This document shows positions 15,484-24,554 of a DNA stretch of 64,000 bases, in pieces. The notes under the pieces were generated by a model. It saw only the letters and a list, made by a program, of their open reading frames with translations, made no database searches and had not been told where the DNA came from. Position numbers and translations under genes: made by a program. This DNA is from Parcubacteria group bacterium (GTDB lineage Bacteria > Patescibacteria > Paceibacteria > SW-4-49-11): contig CALRBF010000004.1 of assembly GCA_943354045.1 (NCBI GenBank), positions 1-64,000 of the forward strand, read 5' to 3'. Numbering within the stretch: the stretch's first letter is position 1; each line of letters starts with the position of its first letter.

Positions 15484-18390
15484 ATGGCAGTTACACAAAT
15501 TACCAAAAGAGACGGAGAAATCGTAGCTTTTAATCCGGCAAAAATCTGGAAAGCAATTAGTAAGGCTTTTTTAGATGTTAAACAAAATTTTACAGCCGAG
15601 GAGGCAAAGCAAGTCGATGGTGTCACTGAGTCAGTAGTAAATGCCTTAGACGAGCAATTTATAGATAATTATCCTACAGTTGAAATTGTACAGGATATTG
15701 TAGAAAAAAAGTTAATGGAAAGAGGTTTTTATGATGTGGCAAAAGGATATATTTTATATCGAAAAGCTCATGATGATGCCCGCCGTGAGGAATTAGAGAG
15801 ATTAGAGGGGGCTCATCCAAGTTTGAAAGTTCGTAAAGCTTCTGGTGAAGTTGTGTCATTTAATCGATATAATATTAATAAGACAATATCATATTCTCTT
15901 ACAGGATTAGAACAAGATATTGATGTTGATTTAATTATTTCTGGAATTGAGAATAGTATTTATGATGGGATGACAACCAAAGAGATTTCACAAATTATTG
16001 TGATGACAGTACGCTCCTATATTGATCGTGATCCAGCTTATTCAGTATTAGCTGCCCGGTTATTACTCAATACTATTTATGAAGGGGTGATTGGAGAGGA
16101 TTTAGATTATGCGAATTTAGACACTTTGTATCGTGAAGCTTTTGTTAATAATATTCAGGCTGCGGTAAATGCTGGGATTTTAAGTAAAGATATGCTGGAT
16201 TATAATCTAGAATGGCTCGCGACAAAAATAAAGCCAGAGCGTGATAATTTATTCAAATTCCTTGGTATTCAAACCCTATATGATAGATATTTTATCAAAG
16301 ATCCTGTAAGTAAAAAAATGTTTGATACTCCTCAAGGATTTTGGATGCGAGTAGCTATGGGTTTGGCCTTAGTCGAAAAACCTGAGGTTAGAGAACAAAA
16401 AGTAGTAGACTTTTATGAAATTATGTCTCAGATGTATTTTGTTCCATCTACTCCAACTCTATTCCATGCAGGAACAAATCATCCTCAATTATCTTCTTGT
16501 TATCTTAATACTATCGAAGACGATTTAAGTCATATCTTTAAAGTAATTGGAGATAATGCTCAGATGTCAAAATGGTCTGGAGGTATTGGAACTGATTTTA
16601 CTAATTTACGCGGTATTGGAGCATTAATTAAAGGTACTGGCGTGGAAAGTCAGGGTATTATTCCTTTTCTTAAGGTTGCCAATGATACTACCGCTGCTAT
16701 TAATCGTAGTGGAAAAAGACGAGGAGCAGCGGTGGTTTATCTTGAGACTTGGCATATTGATATAGAGGATTTCTTAGAGCTTAGAAAGAATACTGGGGAT
16801 GAGAGAAGGAGAACTCATGATATGAATACCGCTAATTGGATTCCTGATTTATTTATGGAGCGAGTTCGTCAAGATGGAGAGTGGACATTATTTTCTCCAG
16901 ACGAGACTCCAGATTTACATCATATTTATGGGCAAGAATTCAATACTGCTTATAAAAACTATGAAAGATTAGCTGATGAAGGCAAAATTAAGTTATTTCG
17001 TAGGATGAAAGCTAAAGATCTTTGGCGAAAAATGATTACGATGTTATATGAAACAGGTCATCCTTGGATTACCTTCAAAGATCCATCTAATATCAGGTCT
17101 CCTCAAGATCATGTGGGAGTTATTCATAATTCTAATCTTTGTACAGAAATTACGCTTAATAATTCAGCTGAGGAAACCGCTGTATGTAATCTTGGGTCTC
17201 TGAACTTAAAGTATTTTGTAAAGAATGGAGCCTTTGATAAAGAGTTAATCGCAAGAGTAGTCCCAATTGCAATTAGAATGTTGGATAATGTTATTGATAT
17301 TAATTTTTATCCAACAAAAGAAGGTGAAGTATCCAATAAACGACATCGTCCAATTGGACTTGGTATTATGGGATATCATGATGCTTTATATCAATTAGAT
17401 ATTAATTTTGACACTGAGGAGGCGGTAGAATTTGCAGACTACTCTATGGAAGCAATCTCTTATTATTCTATTCTAGCTTCTAGTCAATTAGCCCAAGAAA
17501 AAGGAGCTTATGAAAGCTTTAAGGGGTCTAAATGGGATAGAGGTATTCTTCCCGTAGATACTATTAATCTCTTAGAGCAATCTCGGGAAATGCAAATTCC
17601 AGTAAACAGAATTGAGAGATTAGATTGGGCTCCTGTGAGAGAGTCAATAAAGGTTTATGGTATGAGAAATTCTAATACTATGGCTATTGCCCCTACTTCT
17701 AATTTAGCAAATATTACTGATGCGGTACCCGCTAATGAGCCAATATATAAGAACTTATATGTAAAATCAAATCAAGCAGGAGATTTTACTGTTATCAATT
17801 CTTATTTGATTGAGGATTTGAAAAAGATTGGATTATGGAGTCCTGCTATTGCTGAAAAAGTAAAATACTTTGATGGATCTATTGCTCAAATTACCGAGAT
17901 CCCAGAAAACTTAAGAGCAAAATATAAAGAGGTATTTGAAATTAATCCAAAATGGTTAGTAAAGGCGGCAGCCTATCGTGGTAAATGGATGGATCAAAGT
18001 CAATCATTAAATATATTTTATCGAGGTGTTTCAGGAAAAGATATTGCTGATGTATATATGTATGCTTGGGAAATGGGAGTTAAAACAACGTATTATCTAA
18101 GAACTCTTGCTATATCCCAAGTAGAAAAATCAACGGTAAGTATTAATGAATTTGGAACCACTCATCGCCGAGACTTTAGTCAATCAACAGTAAATGCAAG
18201 TTCAGAACAACAGGTAATACCGGAAGCTGAACCATTAGCTAATACAATAGAGTCAGGTTTAACTCAAGACCCAAATCCTAATCCCAGTACTTTAAGACCC
18301 TCAATATCGCTGGAGAATTTGCCTCCTCAATCACCAAAATCTAATATATTTGCGGTGATAGAAGGTCAAATTTGCGATTCTTGTCAATAA
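15484..18390 (+). CDS. nrdA: Ribonucleoside-diphosphate reductase class I, alpha subunit
   Basis: A 968-residue catalytic subunit that reduces ribonucleotides to deoxyribonucleotides. Two ATP-cone-like regulatory domains occur in tandem at the N-terminus (beginning ITKRDGEIVAFNPAKIW and VRKASGEVVSFNRYNINKT), consistent with dATP feedback. The core shows PSTPTLFHAGT, QLSSCYLNT, NLCTEITL with the active-site cysteines, and the late MRNSNTMAIAPTS loop. The C-terminus ends CDSCQ, a CxxC tail for re-reduction by thioredoxin or glutaredoxin, reached through a Pro/Asn-rich linker. It is cotranscribed with nrdB. Confidence 0.95.
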   Translation: MAVTQITKRDGEIVAFNPAKIWKAISKAFLDVKQNFTAEEAKQVDGVTESVVNALDEQFIDNYPTVEIVQDIVEKKLMERGFYDVAKGYILYRKAHDDARREELERLEGAHPSLKVRKASGEVVSFNRYNINKTISYSLTGLEQDIDVDLIISGIENSIYDGMTTKEISQIIVMTVRSYIDRDPAYSVLAARLLLNTIYEGVIGEDLDYANLDTLYREAFVNNIQAAVNAGILSKDMLDYNLEWLATKIKPERDNLFKFLGIQTLYDRYFIKDPVSKKMFDTPQGFWMRVAMGLALVEKPEVREQKVVDFYEIMSQMYFVPSTPTLFHAGTNHPQLSSCYLNTIEDDLSHIFKVIGDNAQMSKWSGGIGTDFTNLRGIGALIKGTGVESQGIIPFLKVANDTTAAINRSGKRRGAAVVYLETWHIDIEDFLELRKNTGDERRRTHDMNTANWIPDLFMERVRQDGEWTLFSPDETPDLHHIYGQEFNTAYKNYERLADEGKIKLFRRMKAKDLWRKMITMLYETGHPWITFKDPSNIRSPQDHVGVIHNSNLCTEITLNNSAEETAVCNLGSLNLKYFVKNGAFDKELIARVVPIAIRMLDNVIDINFYPTKEGEVSNKRHRPIGLGIMGYHDALYQLDINFDTEEAVEFADYSMEAISYYSILASSQLAQEKGAYESFKGSKWDRGILPVDTINLLEQSREMQIPVNRIERLDWAPVRESIKVYGMRNSNTMAIAPTSNLANITDAVPANEPIYKNLYVKSNQAGDFTVINSYLIEDLKKIGLWSPAIAEKVKYFDGSIAQITEIPENLRAKYKEVFEINPKWLVKAAAYRGKWMDQSQSLNIFYRGVSGKDIADVYMYAWEMGVKTTYYLRTLAISQVEKSTVSINEFGTTHRRDFSQSTVNASSEQQVIPEAEPLANTIESGLTQDPNPNPSTLRPSISLENLPPQSPKSNIFAVIEGQICDSCQ

Positions 18391-18411
18391 TAAACTCAAT
18401 AAAAACTATAT

Positions 18412-19446
18412 ATGGCTATTACACAAACAAATCAAAGAATTAATATTAATGATAGAAGAGTTATTAATGGAAAAGATGCAGATGTAGTACAATTACATCC
18501 TATGAAACATACTTTTGCCTGGGATGCTTATCTTACAGGGAATGCTAATCATTGGCTTCCAACTGAAATTAGTATGCAAATTGATGTAGAACAATGGAAA
18601 TCAAATAGTATTTTAACCGAAGATGAGCGACTCGCCTTCAAAACCGTATTAGGGTTTTTTACTACGGCTGATTCTCTTGCTGCTAATAATTTGGTGCTTG
18701 CTACCTATAAGCATATTACTTCTCCTGAAATTAGAATGTTTTTGTTAAGGCAAGCTTATGAAGAAGCTATTCATACTCAAGCTTATCAATATATTGTAGA
18801 AAGTCTAGGACTTGATGGAGGGGGAATATTCAATATGTATCGCGAAGTTCAAAGTATTTATAATAAAGCTTCTTTTTTTGTGTCATTTAATGATGGAATT
18901 TTGAATCCATATTTTAAAACAGGTACTTTTGCCTCTGATCAAAAATTCTTAGAAAATCTTTGTGTATTTTCTCTTATTGTTGAGGGAATCTTCTTTTATA
19001 GTTCTTTTGCAGTGATATTTAGTTTTCAGCGACAAAATAAAATGCCTGGTAGTGCTGAGCAAATCCAATATATTATGCGAGATGAATCTACTCATCTCAA
19101 CTTTGGAGCTGATATGATTAATGCTATCAAACAGGAGCAACCAGAATTATGGACACAAGAATTTCAAGCCCATATTACGGATTTGATTAAAGAAGCAGTG
19201 GGGCTTGAATATGAATTTGCAACAACTTGCTTCCCAAGAGGTATAATGGGAATTAGTGCAGATGGATTTAGAAGATATATTGAATATATTGCAGATAGAA
19301 GATTGCAAAGAGTAGGTCTCTCAATTGTATATGGAACAGAAAATCCATTTTCATGGATGTCTGAATCAGTAGATTTATCCAAAGAAAAGAATTTCTTTGA
19401 AACTCGTGTGACTGAATATCAAACAGGAGGAACCCTAGACTGGTAA
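18412..19446 (+). CDS. nrdB: Ribonucleoside-diphosphate reductase class I, beta subunit
   Basis: A 344-residue radical-generating subunit. Metal ligands are visible: Asp87 (TTADSLAANN), Glu118 and His121 (EEAIHTQAY), the Glu of VEGIFFY, and the Glu and His of RDESTHLNFG. Tyr125, four residues after His121, corresponds to the radical tyrosine of class Ia enzymes; the Tyr-to-Phe change of class Ic is not present. It starts 21 bases after nrdA. The hairpin beyond its stop has a T-run only on the minus strand, so no plus-strand terminator was seen. Confidence 0.95.
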   Translation: MAITQTNQRININDRRVINGKDADVVQLHPMKHTFAWDAYLTGNANHWLPTEISMQIDVEQWKSNSILTEDERLAFKTVLGFFTTADSLAANNLVLATYKHITSPEIRMFLLRQAYEEAIHTQAYQYIVESLGLDGGGIFNMYREVQSIYNKASFFVSFNDGILNPYFKTGTFASDQKFLENLCVFSLIVEGIFFYSSFAVIFSFQRQNKMPGSAEQIQYIMRDESTHLNFGADMINAIKQEQPELWTQEFQAHITDLIKEAVGLEYEFATTCFPRGIMGISADGFRRYIEYIADRRLQRVGLSIVYGTENPFSWMSESVDLSKEKNFFETRVTEYQTGGTLDW

Positions 19447-19449
19447 AAA

Positions 19450-19482
19450 TAAAAAAGTCCTCAGTAGATATTACCAAGGACT
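19450..19482 (-). terminator. Terminator of the minus-strand gene at 19481-20062
   Basis: Read on the minus strand: AGTCCT, a 15-base loop, AGGACT, then TTTTTTATTTTT. The stem begins inside the TAG stop codon of the minus-strand gene. Confidence 0.75.
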
Positions 19483-20062
19483 AGAGACTAATATTGTGCG
19501 GTGTCGGGTGAAATATATTGCCATATTGCTCAATCATATCTTTCCAGGTAGAGGTAAATGGCTTTCCGTCAATCGGAGTCACTCCTAGGGCAAAAGCATT
19601 ATATTCCCAGAACCGCAAACGTTCTTCACGTAATATTTGGCCTTTCGTAGTATGAGGATTTATCGCCATACTGATGGGTTGATGATTAGAGGTATTTTCT
19701 CCATCAGTACACCAGGCAGTTACAATAAGGAATTCTCCCTCCTTTGATGTGGGTTGAGTAACTATAGCTAATATCCCAGCATCATAGCCAGGGTGGTCTA
19801 TAACAGAAGAAGGAGCTTGTCTACCCGCTCTAAAGGCAAACAAATTTGCTTTATGATTTAATGGAACGATAGATGACTTTCCCCATAATCCAAATTTCTC
19901 TGTCAAGTCAACCAGAATAACTTCTTGAGTTGGGGGAGGAGTTATTCTCGCTAGACCTGCTACTAAGATTTCTGGAGTGACTTCTGGATGAGCTTTGAGA
20001 TGATGTACATTTTCAAAGGTAAATGTACCATTGGGAAAAACGTATTCTTCTTGAAATATCAT
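19481..20062 (-). CDS. Unidentified 193-residue protein (possibly DUF3228-like)
   Basis: The protein is soluble, with no signal peptide or membrane segment. It contains several short motifs that look conserved: GLWGKSSIVPL, FAFRAGRQAPSSVI, WCTDGENTSNHQPISMAINP and RFWEYNAFALG. The block HQPISMAINPHTTKG followed by a W-rich helix resembles what I remember of DUF3228 proteins, but I hold this loosely. It is one of only two minus-strand genes, has its own promoter (20091-20119) and terminator, and is placed between nrdAB and a divergent helicase-nuclease gene. It is also one of four genes lacking T before its ATG (it has C). Function unknown. Confidence 0.8.
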   Translation of the reverse strand: MIFQEEYVFPNGTFTFENVHHLKAHPEVTPEILVAGLARITPPPTQEVILVDLTEKFGLWGKSSIVPLNHKANLFAFRAGRQAPSSVIDHPGYDAGILAIVTQPTSKEGEFLIVTAWCTDGENTSNHQPISMAINPHTTKGQILREERLRFWEYNAFALGVTPIDGKPFTSTWKDMIEQYGNIFHPTPHNISL

Positions 20063-20090
20063 GGTCTCAATGATGTGAGAGATCTCAACA

Positions 20091-20119
20091 AGAATAGCAT
20101 TAAAATCTATTTTTCACAA
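20091..20119 (-). promoter_or_regulatory. Promoter of the minus-strand gene
   Basis: On the minus strand: TTGTGA (20119-20114), 17 bases, TATTCT (20096-20091). On the plus strand the same bases give TTCACA (20113-20118), 17 bases, TAGGAT (20136-20141), so divergent promoters may share their -35 elements. Confidence 0.5.
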
Positions 20120-20163
20120 TATATATTCATATGACTAGGATTCTATATGATATAATAAAGTAT

Positions 20164-23100
20164 ATGTCAATATACGAAGAAGCATTGCAACAATTAAACT
20201 TAGAGCAAAGAAAGGCAGTAAATATGTTATTAGGTCCTGTTATGGTAGTAGCAGGACCTGGCTCAGGGAAAACTCAATTATTATCTCTTCGTGTTGCTCA
20301 TATTCTACAATCACAGGATATACATGCTGAGAATATTCTTTGTCTTACTTTTACTGATGCAGCTGCTCATAATATGCGACAAAGATTAGCTTCATTTATT
20401 GGAAATAAAGCCTATAATGTACATATTCATACTTTTCATGGCTTTGGTCAATCTTTACTCAAAGATTATCCCGAATATACTGCTGGTATTGAAAAAACAG
20501 CAATAGAATCTGTATATCAAGCAGAAATTATTAATTCTATTATACAAACATTACCCTATAATCATATTCTTATTCCACGGGGAGAAGATAGAAGCAGTTT
20601 GATTAAAAATATTGCCTCAGCTATTAATTATATTAAGCAGGCGGGGCTAACTCCATCAGAATATCAAGTAATATTACAGGAAAATAAGGCTCAATATGAA
20701 TTATTAATTCCTATTATACAGCAAATTAATGATATTCCCATAATTGGAAAAAAAGATAGACAAGAAAAATTACAGCAATTCCGAATATTGGTTGAATCTA
20801 TTCCCGAATTTCAAACTGATAGATATTTTGAATCATATTCACAAAGCTTAAAAAAATCATTATTATTGGCCCTAGAAGAGACAGAGTCTCTTGAGAAAGA
20901 AACATTTACACCCATTTCACAATGGAAATCTAAGCATTTGATTAAGGCAAAAGATGGTAAAAAAACTCTCATAGATTATGAGAGATATGAAAAACAGAGA
21001 GCTCTTGGGGGAATATATCAACAATATCAGGAATATTTACAACAAAATCAGTTATTTGATTTCTCTGATATGTTATTAAATGCTTTAACATTACTCAAAG
21101 AAAATGAGTCTTTAAGAGCAAAACTACAGGAACAATATCAATTTATATTAGTTGATGAATTTCAAGATACTAATGAAGTCCAAATGCAATTAATACTGTC
21201 TTTGATAGGGGATAATCCCGAACCTAATATATTAGTAGTAGGAGATGATGATCAGGGAATTTATGGGTTTCAGGGAGCTGATATATCTCATATGTTTTTC
21301 TTTCAACATAAATTCCCGACTACTCAATTAATGGTACTTACACAAAATTATCGCTCTCGAAAAGAAATTTTGGATATTGCAAGGCAAGTTATTATTCAAG
21401 GAAAAAATAGATTAGAAACTCGTATAGAAGTATTAGAAAAAAGACTCGAATCAGCTAAATTGAGGCAAGAAGGAGATTTAGCTTATTATGAATTTACTTC
21501 ACAGGCAGAAGAATATACCTATATTGCAAATAAAATAGAAGAATTACGTCAATCTCAAGTGGATTTATCAGAAATTGCTATTATTGCTCGTCAACATGCA
21601 TTTTTAGAGGAAATAGTACCATTTTTAGCTGAATTAGATATTCCTTTGGAATATGAAAAGCAATATAATCTTTTGAATGAGACTATAATTCATCAGCTGA
21701 TTACATTATTACGGTTTATTTATTCTCTTACTCCAAGTCAGTCTCCACGTAATGATTTGTTGCCAGAAATTTTATCATATTCATTTTGGGGAATTGACAC
21801 CTTGACAGTATGGAAATTTTTTCAAGAAAGAGATTATACCAAGTCATATATAGAAAGGCTATATATTTCTGCCAATAAAGATTTACGGGCAATAGGGGAA
21901 TTATGTTTACATTTAGCTGTTATATCAGAATATGAAACAATAGAATATATTATTTTATATTTAATAGGTTCAATTAAGGATACAAATCGTAATAATTCTC
22001 AATTTTCTCAATTTTATTTAGGTAAAACTGTATTTGAAAAAAGAGAAAATGAATATATTGAGAATTTAGCTAAAATTAAATCATTTATTGAACATATTAT
22101 TTCGTATAAACAAGGGCAAAGATTGACCTTAAAAGATGGCTTGGATACAATTAAAGCTTATCAAAATCAAGGAGGAATGCGAGTAAAAGATACTATTAAT
22201 ACAGGAAAACAATCCATTAAATTAATGACAGCTCATAAATCCAAAGGATTGGAATTTGAAACAGTATTTATAATAGGAGCTCATAGTAAAGGCTGGGCAT
22301 CAAAAGGGAAGTCTTCAGCATATCCTTTTCCTCTGAATTTACCTATTGTCCCAAAACAAGACTCAGATGATGATTTTCTGAGAATTTTATTTGTAGCATT
22401 AACACGCTCAAAGAATAATTTATTTATTACAAGTCATAAATATAATGATGATGGAAAAGAGCATATATCACTTCCTTACTTATCATTTTTAGAAAAAGGA
22501 AAAGCCCCACAAGTACAGTCTCTTGATATTGCAAATTCACAGTTAAGAGCAATACAGCCCAATATATTCCATTCTCAAGAAGTATCTTTTTTGGAAGGGG
22601 TTATACAGCAATATTGCTTTAGTGCCTCTCATCTTAATAATTTTGTGGATACGATATATAAAGGGCCCTTAACAGTTTTAGAATCTGCATTATTACATTT
22701 TCCATCCATAGCTACAATAGCAACTGCATATGGAAATATTCTACATCGCATTTTTCATTATATTTCCCTACAAATTCAATCAGGTCAAGATTTTCCTGAT
22801 AATATCGAATTAATACAAATTGCTATCAAATATTTATCTCAAGAAAGATTAAATAGAGATGATACAGAAAAATTATCACAGAGAATACAAGACCAATTAC
22901 CCGTATTAATACAAGCTAAAAAAGAAAGCTTTTTTGTACCACATGAATCAGAATATAATGTAAGAGAATTATATTTAGAATGGGAAGGAACACCTCTGAC
23001 GGGTTCAATAGATAGAATTGAAGAATATGAAGATTATTATGTAATTGTAGATTTTAAAACAGGATCTCCTATATTATCTTTGGATAATAAACCTAAAAAG

Positions 23101-23400
23101 GCTTTATTAGATAAGTATAAAAGACAATTATGGTTTTATGCTTTTCTTTTGAAAGTAGCTGGCAAATATCAGGATAAGCCCTTACAGGGAAGAATTGATT
23201 TTCTGGAACCAACTATAGAGGGCGAGTTTATATCTTTATCTATCCCAATTAAGCAATCTGATATAGACTATATAAGTCAACTTACGCAAATTATTTATCA
23301 TAAAATTATTAGTTTAGATTTTCCTGATATTAGTATTTATGCACAAAATCAGGAAGGAGTAGAGCAATTCATTCAAGATTTATTAGAGAATAATGTATAA
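20164..23400 (+). CDS. UvrD/Rep-family helicase with C-terminal RecB-type nuclease domain
   Basis: An SF1A DNA helicase for repair or recombination. With the start at 20164 (MSIYEEALQQLNLEQRKAV) it has 1078 residues. Helicase motifs are GPGSGKT (31-37), LTFTDAAA, DEFQDTNEVQ, GDDDQGIYGFQGAD, QNYRSR, TAHKSKGLEFETVF and VALTRSKNNLFIT. The last ~250 residues form a PD-(D/E)xK nuclease: the His of NILHRIFHY, Asp950 in GSIDRIEEY, and Asp963-x-Lys965 in VDFKTG. This resembles AddA/RecB-type and UvrD-nuclease fusions. An upstream in-frame ATG at 20131 would add 11 residues, but TATAAT at 20151-20156 suggests transcription begins at or near 20164. Confidence 0.9.
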   Translation: MSIYEEALQQLNLEQRKAVNMLLGPVMVVAGPGSGKTQLLSLRVAHILQSQDIHAENILCLTFTDAAAHNMRQRLASFIGNKAYNVHIHTFHGFGQSLLKDYPEYTAGIEKTAIESVYQAEIINSIIQTLPYNHILIPRGEDRSSLIKNIASAINYIKQAGLTPSEYQVILQENKAQYELLIPIIQQINDIPIIGKKDRQEKLQQFRILVESIPEFQTDRYFESYSQSLKKSLLLALEETESLEKETFTPISQWKSKHLIKAKDGKKTLIDYERYEKQRALGGIYQQYQEYLQQNQLFDFSDMLLNALTLLKENESLRAKLQEQYQFILVDEFQDTNEVQMQLILSLIGDNPEPNILVVGDDDQGIYGFQGADISHMFFFQHKFPTTQLMVLTQNYRSRKEILDIARQVIIQGKNRLETRIEVLEKRLESAKLRQEGDLAYYEFTSQAEEYTYIANKIEELRQSQVDLSEIAIIARQHAFLEEIVPFLAELDIPLEYEKQYNLLNETIIHQLITLLRFIYSLTPSQSPRNDLLPEILSYSFWGIDTLTVWKFFQERDYTKSYIERLYISANKDLRAIGELCLHLAVISEYETIEYIILYLIGSIKDTNRNNSQFSQFYLGKTVFEKRENEYIENLAKIKSFIEHIISYKQGQRLTLKDGLDTIKAYQNQGGMRVKDTINTGKQSIKLMTAHKSKGLEFETVFIIGAHSKGWASKGKSSAYPFPLNLPIVPKQDSDDDFLRILFVALTRSKNNLFITSHKYNDDGKEHISLPYLSFLEKGKAPQVQSLDIANSQLRAIQPNIFHSQEVSFLEGVIQQYCFSASHLNNFVDTIYKGPLTVLESALLHFPSIATIATAYGNILHRIFHYISLQIQSGQDFPDNIELIQIAIKYLSQERLNRDDTEKLSQRIQDQLPVLIQAKKESFFVPHESEYNVRELYLEWEGTPLTGSIDRIEEYEDYYVIVDFKTGSPILSLDNKPKKALLDKYKRQLWFYAFLLKVAGKYQDKPLQGRIDFLEPTIEGEFISLSIPIKQSDIDYISQLTQIIYHKIISLDFPDISIYAQNQEGVEQFIQDLLENNV

Positions 23401-23404
23401 TGAG

Positions 23405-24544
23405 ATGAAAATAGGAATAGATGCACGATTTTTTGGGAATAGTGGTAAAGGTTTGGGGCGATACACTCAGAAACTTATTGAAGAGTTAGAGAATATTGAT
23501 CATCATAATCAATATTATATCTTTTTAGGATCTCATAATATTGAAGAATATCAACCTAAAAATCCTAATTTTCATAAAATTTTAGCTGATATTCCCTGGT
23601 ATTCTTGGCAGGAACAATTATTATTTCCTCAATTATTACGTAAGTATCAATTAGATTTAATGCATTTTTTACATTTTAATGTCCCTATCTTATATAGAAA
23701 ACCTTATATTGTGACTATACATGATTTGATTTTATTAGAATATCCTACGCGTAAAGCTTCAAAATTGAATGGGATTATGTATACATTTAAAAATCTAGTC
23801 TATAGAATAGTTATTATGAATGCAGTATATACTGCAAAAAAAATTGTCACTATATCAGAATATACCAGGCAATCTATTGTGAAACATTTTCATATCCCAG
23901 CTAATCAAATGGCAATGATATATGAAGGGGTTGATTTAGAGCGATTTAATCCTCTTAATGTGCAATCATTTTCATTCGATAAGTATGGGATTATTGAGGG
24001 AAAATATTTACTATATGTGGGTAATGTATATCCTCATAAAAATATTGATCGGCTCATTGATGTGTTCTATCATCTTAAACAAAAATTAGATATAGATTCA
24101 CAATTACAATTAGTATTAGTAGGTAAGAGGGATCATTTTTTTGAACAAATTATTACGAAAGTTAATACATTGGGATTATCTCATTCAGTTATATTTCCAG
24201 GATATGTAGCAGATGAGCAGTTGATTTCACTATATGAGAAATGTTTATTTTATGTATTTCCGTCTTTATATGAGGGATTTGGATTACCGCCTCTTGAGGC
24301 AATTGCTCTTGGGGCTCCTATTGTAATATCAAATGCTACCTGTTTACCAGAAATTTTTGGAGAACATATAGAATATTTTGACCCCAAATCGCAGGACAAT
24401 ATGGAACAAGTTTTATATCATTTTATTATGAGTTTAGAAAAAAGAGAATTACAAAAGCAATATCATCAAGAAATTTTAGCTCAATATTCTTGGGCCGATA
24501 TGGCAGAAAGTACAAAAAACCTGTATAATACAATTAAGATATAA
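23405..24544 (+). CDS. GT4-family glycosyltransferase
   Basis: A GT-B fold glycosyltransferase of about 379 residues. MKIGIDARFFGNSGKGLGRYTQ opens the N-terminal domain. The C-terminal domain has YVGNVYPHKNIDRLI and the donor-binding E-x7-E motif in FPSLYEGFGLPPLEAIALG. It probably transfers a nucleotide-activated hexose to an envelope polysaccharide or lipid carrier; the substrate is unknown. The start MKIGIDARF at 23405 is typical of the family. An in-frame ATG at 23393 overlaps the upstream helicase gene by eight bases. Neither has T at -1, unusual for this window. It heads a run with DUF4012, murB and PrsW genes. Confidence 0.88.
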   Translation: MKIGIDARFFGNSGKGLGRYTQKLIEELENIDHHNQYYIFLGSHNIEEYQPKNPNFHKILADIPWYSWQEQLLFPQLLRKYQLDLMHFLHFNVPILYRKPYIVTIHDLILLEYPTRKASKLNGIMYTFKNLVYRIVIMNAVYTAKKIVTISEYTRQSIVKHFHIPANQMAMIYEGVDLERFNPLNVQSFSFDKYGIIEGKYLLYVGNVYPHKNIDRLIDVFYHLKQKLDIDSQLQLVLVGKRDHFFEQIITKVNTLGLSHSVIFPGYVADEQLISLYEKCLFYVFPSLYEGFGLPPLEAIALGAPIVISNATCLPEIFGEHIEYFDPKSQDNMEQVLYHFIMSLEKRELQKQYHQEILAQYSWADMAESTKNLYNTIKI

Positions 24545-24554
24545 ATACAGAATT

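Noticed and set aside
19441..19490. Terminator for nrdB on the plus strand
   Set aside because: The hairpin is followed by T-rich sequence only on the minus strand.
20131..20163. Earlier ATG for the helicase-nuclease
   Set aside because: It would place the best TATAAT (20151-20156) inside the coding region, and the family-like start is MSIYEEALQQLN at 20164.
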